A stretch of 47,986 nucleotides of DNA from Bacteroides sp. (GTDB lineage Bacteria; Bacteroidota; Bacteroidia; Bacteroidales; Muribaculaceae). The stretch covers positions 1 to 47,986 of the forward strand of contig JAAVDH010000030.1 in assembly GCA_014801865.1 (NCBI GenBank), read 5' to 3'. Position 1 is the first letter of the stretch, and each line of letters opens with the position of its first letter. The notes beneath the pieces were generated by a model, which was not told the origin of the DNA, ran no database searches, and worked only from the letters and a program-made list of their open reading frames with translations. Positions 7,265 to 15,265 of this stretch are shown here, one piece after another. The position numbers and the translations under genes were made by a program.

Positions 7265-9597
7265 TGGCGGATGACGGCATAGATATCGGTGGGATGTATT
7301 CCCGGGAGATGTTGCTGAAGCTCGGCAACGGGAGTTTCCGGTCCATATTGAGCCACGACACGATTGATGGCCTCAGCCTGATTCACGCCTATGATTTCTT
7401 CGAGATTAAGGTCACCCGACTCTACGAAGCGCAGCAGGTGGGACATAATGGTCGATGGCGCCAACTGACGTTCCTGTGCTATCTCCTCGCGCGTTGCACC
7501 CTCACGGAAGCGCTTATAGGTAACATCCCACGACTTGGGCTGATTAGCCTTTTCTATACGTTTACGCTCTCTTTCGGCCTCGCGCGCCAGCCGACGCTGC
7601 TCACGGGCCTCTTCACGAGCCTCTTCGCGCTGCCGGGCCCTCTCTTCACGCGACGGGCCCGAAATCTGACCCATAAATGCCCTGCGCTTTTCGTCCGATA
7701 TACTTCCTGATGTCCTTGCCATCGTCTTACGCGGGCTCCGTCCTGAAGCTTTGCCCGCAGCCTTGCCACCACCGCTGAGTATTGCCTTCTGCTTGAAGCG
7801 CAGATAATTCTCCACAGTGAAGCCCGACTCTGCGATATTCTTAAGCAACAGCACCTTATGGGAGTATGCCAATACGAGGTCATCGCGTATGGCGTCGAGG
7901 CGCTTCATGACCGTCTTATTGCCGCTATTGACCGACTTCACATCCTTGATACGCTGCCCTATGAGGTCAAGCATCTTATCCATGAAGTATCCTGCACTCT
8001 TACGAACTCTCACACCAAACTCCTCTCCGGTAAGAAATTCGTAAGGCTGCGAAAGTATGAGCCGGCTCCATTTGTGCGACACCTCCGTAACCTCCGTTGC
8101 CATACGCTTCATCACCTCACCTTGGTCACGGGTCACTCCGGGGAACATATTGTGAAACGACTCGGCAAGTATACGTGTCAGTCTCTCCTGCACCTCCGCC
8201 AGTTCGGCAAAGTCAAACAGCTTGATAAGCAATGTCGAGAAGTAAGCCCGTTCTATTTCGGGCAGACGATTGATAGAGCGCTCCGCCTCCGATTCCTGAG
8301 TGGAGATAAACCGCTCCACACGTCCGTCCACCGTGATGGCAGCCGGAGTAATAGGCGAACTCAGTACCAGCCCCTCGAGCGTGCGGCAACGGCTCAGAGC
8401 CACATACACCTGCCCCGGAGCAAATGACTGCCCTGCATCTATGATGGCATGCTCGAACGTCAGACCCTGACTCTTGTGTATCGTTATGGCCCACGCAAGC
8501 CTAAGTGGCAACTGCGAGAATACACCCTGCACCTCGGTCGTCACCTCCTGAGTCTCGGCATTGACCACATAGCGCGCATTTTCCCATTTCTGAGGACCCA
8601 CTACTATGTCATAGTCTTCACCTACGCAGCGCACGGCCACACCATCCTCCTCGAAACCGACCACATGGCCTATCTTGCCATTGTAATACTTACGGTCAGG
8701 CGACGGATCGTTGCGCACGAACATCACCTGCGCCCCTATCTTGAGCGTCAGAGCCGAGTCGGTAGGATATGAATAATCCGGAAAAGTGCCCTGCACCTGA
8801 GCGTGAAACGTCTGCTGCGCCCCTTTCAACAGTAACAACTGCGTATGATTATAGTCGTCAGCGTATGAGTTATGAGTCGTAAGACGTATATAGTCACTCC
8901 CGTCAGCCGGACGGAAGGCCGGGTCATATTTCGCCGCCAATGCCTTCAGGTCGGCCTCCGTGAGGCAATTATCGCGTACATTGTTGAGCAGCGATATAAA
9001 CCGCTCGTCCTGCTGGCGAAACACCTTCGTGAGCTGTATCGTCACATAGTCAATCTGCGCCAACGCCCGGCTACTGAAAAAATAGGGCGTATCGTAGTAA
9101 TTATGGAGCACCTCGAGATCGGCACCCGTCACTACGGGCGACAGCTGCTGCAAGTCGCCTATCATCAGCAACTGTACTCCACCGAACGGTAGCGAACTAC
9201 GGCGTATACGTCGCAACACATGGTCTATGGCATCAAGAAGGTCGCCCCTGACCATAGATATTTCGTCAATTACCAGGAGGTCGAGCGCACGGATTATACG
9301 CAGTTTATCCTTCGAAAACGAATACTTATCCTTCACATCCGAGCCGGGGATATATGGCGTCAGCGGCAGTTGGAAAAACGAATGAATCGTCACGCCACGC
9401 GCATTGATGGCGGCCACACCCGTAGGAGCCACCACAGCCATCGTCTTGCAGCTGTGTTCGCGCAGATAGCGCAGAAACGTTGTCTTACCCGTGCCGGCTT
9501 TACCGGTAAGAAAAATGCTGACGCCCGTGGTCTCCACGAAGCGCCAAGCATTAATCAGTTCAGGAGTCTGTGTCTGGATATTCTGTATTTCCATCAA
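7192..9597 (-). CDS. PIF1/RecD-like SF1 helicase with C-terminal HTH domain
   Basis: An 801-residue ATP-dependent DNA helicase. Walker A is GKAGTGKTT (32-40) and Walker B LLVIDEIS (107-114). The SF1B C-terminal motifs TIHKSQG and VYVALSR lie near 370-405. A middle segment (about 430-620) precedes a highly charged Arg/Glu-rich coiled region (about 650-690). A helix-turn-helix of the HTH_40 type follows (about 700-740: TREEIAQERQLAPSTIMSHL), then a low-complexity tail. The architecture is common in Bacteroidetes and is usually called AAA-family ATPase or helicase. A role at stalled forks or G-quadruplexes is inferred from PIF1. The gene lies 45 bp after prfB on the same strand. Part of its 3' region reappears in degraded form at 6226-6290. 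Confidence 0.88.
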   Translation of the reverse strand: MMEIQNIQTQTPELINAWRFVETTGVSIFLTGKAGTGKTTFLRYLREHSCKTMAVVAPTGVAAINARGVTIHSFFQLPLTPYIPGSDVKDKYSFSKDKLRIIRALDLLVIDEISMVRGDLLDAIDHVLRRIRRSSLPFGGVQLLMIGDLQQLSPVVTGADLEVLHNYYDTPYFFSSRALAQIDYVTIQLTKVFRQQDERFISLLNNVRDNCLTEADLKALAAKYDPAFRPADGSDYIRLTTHNSYADDYNHTQLLLLKGAQQTFHAQVQGTFPDYSYPTDSALTLKIGAQVMFVRNDPSPDRKYYNGKIGHVVGFEEDGVAVRCVGEDYDIVVGPQKWENARYVVNAETQEVTTEVQGVFSQLPLRLAWAITIHKSQGLTFEHAIIDAGQSFAPGQVYVALSRCRTLEGLVLSSPITPAAITVDGRVERFISTQESEAERSINRLPEIERAYFSTLLIKLFDFAELAEVQERLTRILAESFHNMFPGVTRDQGEVMKRMATEVTEVSHKWSRLILSQPYEFLTGEEFGVRVRKSAGYFMDKMLDLIGQRIKDVKSVNSGNKTVMKRLDAIRDDLVLAYSHKVLLLKNIAESGFTVENYLRFKQKAILSGGGKAAGKASGRSPRKTMARTSGSISDEKRRAFMGQISGPSREERARQREEAREEAREQRRLAREAERERKRIEKANQPKSWDVTYKRFREGATREEIAQERQLAPSTIMSHLLRFVESGDLNLEEIIGVNQAEAINRVVAQYGPETPVAELQQHLPGIHPTDIYAVIRHYRASAADADTSVDSSTGAGSSAG

Positions 9598-9642
9598 GGG
9601 AGGAAGTGGTGAAGGATATGCGGTACGATGAGAGAGAGACGA

Positions 9643-10762
9643 TTATTCTTCGGCTGTTTCGGCAAACTGCATGAGATATGCCTTGATGAATCCGTCGAGG
9701 TCGCCGTCCATTACGCCACCCACGTCCGAAGTCTGATGGCCGGTGCGGTGATCCTTCACGCGACGGTCATCAAACACGTAGCTGCGTATCTGGCTACCCC
9801 ACTCGATTTTCATTTTTCCGGCCTCAATCTTAGCCTGCTCCTGCATACGGTGCTGAAGTTCCTTATCGTAGAGTATCGACTTAAGCTGACGCATGGCGTT
9901 CTCCTTATTCTTAGGCTGGTCACGCGTCTCGGTATTCTCGATAAGGATTTCCTCCTTCTCTCCGGTATAGGGGTCGGTAAACTGGTAGCGCAGGCGTACA
10001 CCTGACTCCACCTTGTTCACGTTCTGACCGCCGGCGCCACCACTTCGGAACGTATCCCACGACAAGAGCGCGGGGTCTACCTTCACCTCTATGGTATCAT
10101 CGACAAGCGGCGTTACAAACACCGACGCGAACGAGGTCATGCGCTTGCCCTGAGCGTTGTAGGGCGACACACGTACCAGACGGTGCACACCGTTCTCACT
10201 CTTAAGATAGCCGTAGGCGAAGTCACCCTCCACATTGATAGTGGCCGACTTGATACCCGCCTCATCACCCTCCAGAAGGTTGGCGATAGACGTCTTGTAG
10301 CCGTGGGCTTCACACCAGCGCAGATACATACGCATCAGCATCGATGCCCAATCCTGACTCTCGGTGCCTCCGGCTCCGGAGTTGATCTTTAGTACCACAC
10401 CGAGCTTGTCTTCCTCGCGGCGCAGCATATTGCGCAGCTCCAGCTTCTCTATCTTTTCTATGGCGTCGGCATACAGAGCGTCGAGCTCTGCCTCCTCCAC
10501 AAGCCCCTCCTTGATAAAGTCGAAGGCAAGCGAAAGCTCTTCAACGGCCTTTTCTATTTCCGCATAGCCGTCAATCCATGCCTGAAGATCCTTGATCTTC
10601 TTCATCTGTATCTGCGCCTCCTTGGGATGTTCCCAGAAGTCGGGCACATGAGTGCGCAGTTCTTCTTCTTCTACTTGTATTTTCTTGCTGTCGATGTCAA
10701 AGATACCTCCTCAACGCGAGCTTGCGTTCAAAGGTCTCTTTTAATTGTTCCTGAGTAATCAT
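9643..10762 (-). CDS. prfB: Peptide chain release factor 2 with programmed +1 frameshift
   Basis: RF2 ends translation at UGA and UAA. The gene has two frames. ATG at 10762 opens 21 codons (MITQEQLKETFERKLALRRY..) that reach an in-frame TGA at 10699-10697. Skipping one T continues in the main frame (DIDSKKIQVEEEELRTHV..) to the stop at 9643, giving 372 residues, the usual RF2 length. The catalytic GGAGGQ loop is present. The codon-recognition motif reads SPY where E. coli has SPF. An ORF caller starting at the internal GTG 10647 would lose the N-terminus. Neighbours on the same strand are the acyl-CoA ligase upstream (60-bp gap) and the helicase downstream (45-bp gap). Confidence 0.95.
10696..10711 (-). 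promoter_or_regulatory. prfB: prfB autoregulatory frameshift site
   Basis: Read on the minus strand the site is AGGAGGTATCTTTGAC. The Shine-Dalgarno-like AGGAGG (10711-10706) lies three bases before the slippery CTT, which is followed by TGA and C. This is the canonical RF2 signal: low RF2 lets the ribosome slip by one base and make more RF2. The strong internal SD stands out in a genome whose starts mostly lack one. Confidence 0.95.
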
Positions 10763-10805
10763 AGCGAACAGTATGTGAGAAAAAAAATTAAAAATATTCT
10801 GATTC

Positions 10806-10834
10806 TTACTGATACATATTTTTACTGATACATA
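10806..10834. repeat. 13-bp tandem duplication at the acyl-CoA ligase stop codon
   Basis: TTACTGATACATA occurs at 10806-10818 and 10822-10834. The second copy encodes the last residues (MYQ) and stop of the ligase. The first is an out-of-gene echo, consistent with a small slippage duplication. Confidence 0.7.
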
Positions 10835-12621
10835 GCCTCAATCTCGCGCGCATAGCGATGATTGATTACCGGACGGCGCAGTTTGAGAGTATTCGTAAGC
10901 TCACCCGCCTCGAGAGTGAAGGGGTTGGGAAGCAATGTAAATTTCTTTACGCGCTCGAAGCTGGCGAGATTGCTCTGCATCTGATTGATGCGCTCGCCTA
11001 TCATCTTACGTATGTCGGCATCCTTGACCAGATCCTCTATCGTACGGTACTTGATATGCATCTTGCGGGCATACTCTTTGAGAGCTTCGAAGGCGGGCAC
11101 TATTATGGCGGTCACGTACTTACGCTGGTCACCTATGATAGCCACCTGCTCTATATACTTATCCTCGCCCAGACGTGTCTCAAGCACCTGGGGGGCTATA
11201 TACTTACCGTTGGAGGTCTTGAACAGGTCCTTGATGCGTTCGGTGAGTATCAGTGCGCCGTTCTCGTCAATGCGTCCGGCATCGCCCGTACGAAACCATC
11301 CGTCGGCGGTAAAGGCCGCCTCTGTCTCCTTAGGTTTATTGAAATACTCGCGCATCACCGTAGGACTCTTGATAAGTATCTCGTTGTCCTCCCCTATCTT
11401 CACCTGAATTTTGCCGATGGTCGTACCAACGGTACCTATTTCATAACCCTCATAGGGGTAGCATGTCACCGTAGCTGTAGTCTCCGACAATCCGTAACCC
11501 ACCACGATTTCTATGCCGACCGAACGGAAGAAGCGCACAATGGTGTTGCTTATCGGAGCACCCGCAGTAGGAAATATATTACCGTTCTCCACACCCATCA
11601 CCTTGCGCATGGGCATAAACACCTTGGAGTTGAAGAACTGATACTGCTTTTCAAGAAGCCAGGGCACGGGAAGACCCTTGCGTACATATTCGAGATTACG
11701 CTCTTTGCCTACCTTGATAGCCCTGCGGGCCAACATCCCCTGCACACCGGTCATCGACGAAAGCTTCTCCTGAATGGCAGCGTAGGCTTTCTCCCAGAAT
11801 CGGGGTACGGAGCACATACATGACGGGCGCACTTCTGTGATAGCCTTCTGTATCTCGTGAGGGTCTAAATTTATAGCCACTCTTACGCCACGGGTAAGGC
11901 AGAAGAGTGTCCACCCCTTCTCGAAAATATGGCTCATGGGCAGGAAGCACAGCGAAAGGTCCTTATCGGTCACCGACGTAAGGCGTTCGGCATGCCACTC
12001 CATCTGCACATTGAAGCAAGAGTGAGGCAACACGGCTCCCTTAGGTTCACCCGTGGTTCCTGAAGTGTATATTATGGTGGCAATGTCATCGGGCAATGCT
12101 GCCTCACGACGCGACCTAACTTCGTTGACAGTCGAAGGTGTAGCCTTTGACCCCAACTGAAGTATATCGTCAAATGACATGGTGGTAGTATCGTCATCAT
12201 CCTTTTTCAGGGGTATGTAGGTGACGATCTGTTTCAGACCGGGATAGGCCTTCTGCACCTCACGCGCCTTGCGATACTGCGTTTCGTCGCCGACAAAGAG
12301 CATCGAGGCCCCGCTGTCGCGCACGATATACTCTACCTGAGCAGGTGTCGACGTGGCGTAAAGAGGCACCGAGTAAGCCCTGTTGGAGAAAGCCGCAAAC
12401 TCAGTGACAAGTATCTCCGGGCGATTCTCCGAAAAGATAGCCAGAGGCGTATTCTCCTTGACACCAAGTATTTCAAAGGCACATGCCGCCGTCTCAACCT
12501 GACGGTTAAACTCCAGCCATGATATGGGACGCCACTCGCCGTCAATCTTGAATCGCAAAGCTTCGCGATCGCCGTACTTCTTTGCCTGCAGCTCTATGAG
12601 ATTTGTCAGAATATTTGACAT
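10822..12621 (-). CDS. Long-chain fatty-acid-CoA ligase (AMP-forming)
   Basis: A 599-residue ANL-superfamily adenylating enzyme that activates fatty acids to acyl-CoA through acyl-AMP. The P-loop motif YTSGTTGEPKG is at about 185-195. VGYGLSETTA (motif A4/A5) and GWFRTGDAG (the C-terminal domain hinge region) are present, and LTERIKDLFKTSNGKYIAP is the conserved A8 region with its lysine near the C-terminal domain. I choose the ATG at 12621 (MSNILTN). The frame is open further upstream, but a -7 box lies at 12681-12688, so longer starts would sit before transcription begins. It is probably membrane-associated and feeds phospholipid synthesis. Chain-length preference cannot be seen. Confidence 0.9.
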   Translation of the reverse strand: MSNILTNLIELQAKKYGDREALRFKIDGEWRPISWLEFNRQVETAACAFEILGVKENTPLAIFSENRPEILVTEFAAFSNRAYSVPLYATSTPAQVEYIVRDSGASMLFVGDETQYRKAREVQKAYPGLKQIVTYIPLKKDDDDTTTMSFDDILQLGSKATPSTVNEVRSRREAALPDDIATIIYTSGTTGEPKGAVLPHSCFNVQMEWHAERLTSVTDKDLSLCFLPMSHIFEKGWTLFCLTRGVRVAINLDPHEIQKAITEVRPSCMCSVPRFWEKAYAAIQEKLSSMTGVQGMLARRAIKVGKERNLEYVRKGLPVPWLLEKQYQFFNSKVFMPMRKVMGVENGNIFPTAGAPISNTIVRFFRSVGIEIVVGYGLSETTATVTCYPYEGYEIGTVGTTIGKIQVKIGEDNEILIKSPTVMREYFNKPKETEAAFTADGWFRTGDAGRIDENGALILTERIKDLFKTSNGKYIAPQVLETRLGEDKYIEQVAIIGDQRKYVTAIIVPAFEALKEYARKMHIKYRTIEDLVKDADIRKMIGERINQMQSNLASFERVKKFTLLPNPFTLEAGELTNTLKLRRPVINHRYAREIEAMYQ

Positions 12622-12680
12622 GCTTACTAAGTCGAATAAAAAAATGGCCAACAAGGATATGTCAACCCGTAATTTAAGAA

Positions 12681-12688
12681 CAAAGATA
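12681..12688 (-). promoter_or_regulatory. -7 box (TATCTTTG) of the acyl-CoA ligase gene
   Basis: CAAAGATA on the plus strand is TATCTTTG on the minus strand, an exact TAnnTTTG match 60 bp before ATG 12621. No TTTG is seen at -33. Confidence 0.45.
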
Positions 12689-12851
12689 GACCAATAATCT
12701 TGATAGAGTAACATCCGGAGCCGTCAAAGTAGCCGTGCGTTAACACTCGTTGATAATCGTCAAACTGATTTTTACAACATTTAACCATTTTCACACCCTC
12801 TTCAAACATGTGCAAAAGCGCCTTTCCCGCAGCATACTCACATTTTTTAAG

Positions 12852-12859
12852 TACTTTTG
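12852..12859 (+). promoter_or_regulatory. -7 box (TACTTTTG) of the sulfatase gene
   Basis: An exact TAnnTTTG match 24 bp before the ATG at 12884, giving a short leader. No convincing TTTG lies 19-21 bp upstream. Confidence 0.45.
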
Positions 12860-12883
12860 TGATGTGAACCAATACACATCGCC

Positions 12884-14425
12884 ATGAACCATCATAACAT
12901 ACTCTCTGCCCTATGCCTGACGGGATTCGCCTGTCTGACAGGATTGTCTGCCGAAGCTGCATCCAAATCGCGTAATACTCCGCGTCCAAATATCATATAC
13001 ATAATGTGTGACGACATGGGCTACGGCGACCTCGGATGCTACGGACAGCCCTATATCAACACCCCCAATATCGACTCGCTCGCCCGTCACGGCATGCGCT
13101 TTACCCAGGCATATGCCGGTAGCCCCGTGAGCGCACCTTCGCGCGCGTCGTTCATGACGGGGCAGCACTCCGGCCACTGCGAAGTGAGAGGCAATAAGGA
13201 ATACTGGAGCATGAATGACACGGTTCACTACGGCGACCTCGTTGATTTCGCGCGTGTGGGTCAGCATCCCTACGATCCCGACCATGTCATTATACCTGAA
13301 ATCATGAAAGCCAACGGCTACAATACCGGCATGTTCGGCAAATGGGCCGGAGGCTACGAAGGCTCCGCTTCGACTCCCGACAAGCGCGGTGTTGACGAAT
13401 ACTTCGGCTTCCTCTGCCAGTTTCAGGCCCACCTCTATTACCCCAATTTCCTCAACCGCTACAGCAAGGAAGCGGGCGACACAGGGGTAATCAGAGTCAT
13501 CATGGAGGAAAACATAAAGTATCCCATGACAGGCGAGGGATATGAGAAGCGGCCGCAGTATTCGGCCGACATCATTCATGAGAAGGCGATGGAGTGGATT
13601 GACAAGCAGTCGGCCGACACTCCGTTCTTCGGTGTGCTCACCTATACGCTGCCCCACGCCGAACTCGTGCAGCCCAACGACACCATACTCGAACATTATA
13701 AGAAGCAATTCTACAATGACCGAACATGGGGCGGACAGCCGTGGTCGCGCTACAACGCCACCACCCATACCCACGCCCAGTTTGCAGGCATGATTACCCG
13801 CCTTGATGCCTACGTAGGCCAAGTCATGGACAAACTCCGCGAAAAGGGACTGGAGGACAACACACTCGTCATATTCACAAGCGACAACGGTCCCCACGAA
13901 GAGGGGGGAGCCGATCCCGTGTTCTTCGGACGCGACGGAAACCTCAAGGGCCTCAAGCGCGAGTGTCACGAGGGTGGCATACGTATTCCCTTTATAGCCT
14001 ATTGGCCGGGCAAAGTCCCCGCCGGAACGGTCAATGACCATCAGCTGGCCTTCTACGACCTCATGCCCACCTTCTGCGACATTGCCGGACAGAAAGATTA
14101 CGTAAAGCGCTTCACCAACCGGAGTAAGGACAACGACTACTTCGACGGCCTTTCATTCGCCCCCACTCTGCTGGGCAACGACGCGCAGCAGCCACGCCAC
14201 GACCACCTCTACTGGGAGTTCGCTGAGACCGATCAGATCGGTGTGAGAAAAGGTGACTGGAAACTGATAGTCAAGCACGGTATTCCCGAACTCTACAATC
14301 TCGCCACAGACCTGCATGAAGACCACGATGTAGCCGCCTCACACCCCGACATCGTCAACGATCTCATCGCCATCATCCACCGCGAGCACACCCCCAGCCC
14401 CCACTTCCCCGTCACCCTCCCCTGA
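12884..14425 (+). CDS. Sulfatase, S1 family, serine-type
   Basis: A 513-residue secreted sulfatase. The signal peptide is residues 1 to about 26 (ending AEAA). The metal-binding start IIYIMCDDMGYGD supplies two Ca2+-ligand aspartates (43-44). The modification site is S83-A84-P85-S86-R87, so the catalytic formylglycine must come from serine, which requires the anaerobic radical-SAM maturase (anSME). No maturase gene is in the window. TSDNGPHEEGG is the second metal and sulfate-binding motif. The protein resembles arylsulfatase A-like enzymes that desulfate host or dietary glycans in Bacteroidales. It stands alone, with no SusCD or glycoside hydrolase beside it. It converges on the formyl-THF cyclo-ligase gene. 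Confidence 0.92.
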   Translation: MNHHNILSALCLTGFACLTGLSAEAASKSRNTPRPNIIYIMCDDMGYGDLGCYGQPYINTPNIDSLARHGMRFTQAYAGSPVSAPSRASFMTGQHSGHCEVRGNKEYWSMNDTVHYGDLVDFARVGQHPYDPDHVIIPEIMKANGYNTGMFGKWAGGYEGSASTPDKRGVDEYFGFLCQFQAHLYYPNFLNRYSKEAGDTGVIRVIMEENIKYPMTGEGYEKRPQYSADIIHEKAMEWIDKQSADTPFFGVLTYTLPHAELVQPNDTILEHYKKQFYNDRTWGGQPWSRYNATTHTHAQFAGMITRLDAYVGQVMDKLREKGLEDNTLVIFTSDNGPHEEGGADPVFFGRDGNLKGLKRECHEGGIRIPFIAYWPGKVPAGTVNDHQLAFYDLMPTFCDIAGQKDYVKRFTNRSKDNDYFDGLSFAPTLLGNDAQQPRHDHLYWEFAETDQIGVRKGDWKLIVKHGIPELYNLATDLHEDHDVAASHPDIVNDLIAIIHREHTPSPHFPVTLP

Positions 14426-14481
14426 CCCAACCACGTAGATAATGCCACAACCGCGCCCGAAGGTCGCGGATATATACGTAG

Positions 14482-14514
14482 CCCCGATCACCGACCGAAG
14501 GGAGGTGATCGGGG
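14482..14514 (+). terminator. Hairpin after the sulfatase, 10-bp stem
   Basis: CCCCGATCAC (14482-14491) pairs with GTGATCGGGG (14505-14514), followed by TTATT. A smaller CCGCG/CGCGG hairpin precedes it at 14451-14469. It lies between convergent genes. Confidence 0.6.
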
Positions 14515-14572
14515 TTATTGTCGCGTCGGAGAGACGGCGCCCGGAGACCGCCGATGTCAGATGGGTGCCGTA

Positions 14573-14632
14573 AAAACAGTTTGCCGGATACACGGGTAAT
14601 GAATAAATACCTTGTATCCGGCAAACTGTTTT
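14573..14632. terminator. Bidirectional terminator, 19-bp perfect stem
   Basis: The arms 14573-14591 and 14614-14632 are perfect reverse complements (AAAACAGTTTGCCGGATAC and its complement) with a 22-base loop. The A/T-rich stem base gives a short T tract in both directions. It would end transcripts from the sulfatase (+) and the cyclo-ligase (-). Confidence 0.75.
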
Positions 14633-14652
14633 ATCGGGAGGGGGACAGAGCA

Positions 14653-15216
14653 TCAGCGGCGGTGGCGCACAGTGACTATGCAGCGGTCAGGGGTAATGAC
14701 GATGTCGACAGGCACATCATGCTCATCGGCCTCAATCTCATCAAACAACTGACAGCTGTAGGCCACACCCACTTTAAGCGCACGGGAGTTGGACAGCAAC
14801 CGATCGTAGAATCCCTTGCCACGCCCTACGCGATTGCCACGGCGATCGTATGCAACAGCCGGCACCACTATAAGATCTATATTCTCCACATCTACCACTT
14901 CATCACCTTCAGGCTCCTCTATCTGGAAAGCGCCGTGGCGCAGATGACTGCGGTCGTATGGGAGTATGTCAAGGTTCACGCCATTGACGCGCGGAAGGAA
15001 AAAGGATTTCGCCGTGTGCCACTTGTCAAGGAAGTCAAGAGTGGAAAGCTCATCGGGGAGCGAGTGATACATCAGCACATTTTCAGCCATCATAAAAGCC
15101 GCCAGACCCTCGAGGCGTGAGAACACGTCGCGAGCTGCATCGCGGCGTTCTGTATCAGACAGCAGAGCCTTATCAGCTCTGACCTTGCGTCTTATATCAT
15201 CTTTCTTCATATTCAA
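14653..15216 (-). CDS. 5-formyltetrahydrofolate cyclo-ligase
   Basis: A 187-residue cytoplasmic enzyme converting 5-formyl-THF to 5,10-methenyl-THF with ATP. Family signatures are the basic N-terminus (IRRKVRADKALLS), the central FLPRV, and the C-terminal VVPAVAYDRRGNRVGRGKGF, the conserved nucleotide and substrate loop. Length is normal. A second ATG lies two codons in (15210), so the start may be either. The gene is the last of a minus-strand set with the S41 protease (49-bp gap) and dCMP deaminase, a grouping seen in other Bacteroidales. Confidence 0.92.
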   Translation of the reverse strand: MNMKKDDIRRKVRADKALLSDTERRDAARDVFSRLEGLAAFMMAENVLMYHSLPDELSTLDFLDKWHTAKSFFLPRVNGVNLDILPYDRSHLRHGAFQIEEPEGDEVVDVENIDLIVVPAVAYDRRGNRVGRGKGFYDRLLSNSRALKVGVAYSCQLFDEIEADEHDVPVDIVITPDRCIVTVRHRR

Positions 15217-15265
15217 AGTCGATTAATACGTCTGATTAACACCCGAGGCATGAAAATAGTTTGAC

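Noticed and set aside
10858-11823. Antisense ORF (321 aa) within the acyl-CoA ligase
   Set aside because: Mirrors a strongly conserved enzyme and has no domain of its own.
12911-14041. Long antisense ORF (376 aa) opposite the sulfatase gene
   Set aside because: The plus strand encodes a complete sulfatase with signal peptide and catalytic motifs; the antisense frame has no recognisable domain and is a codon-bias shadow.
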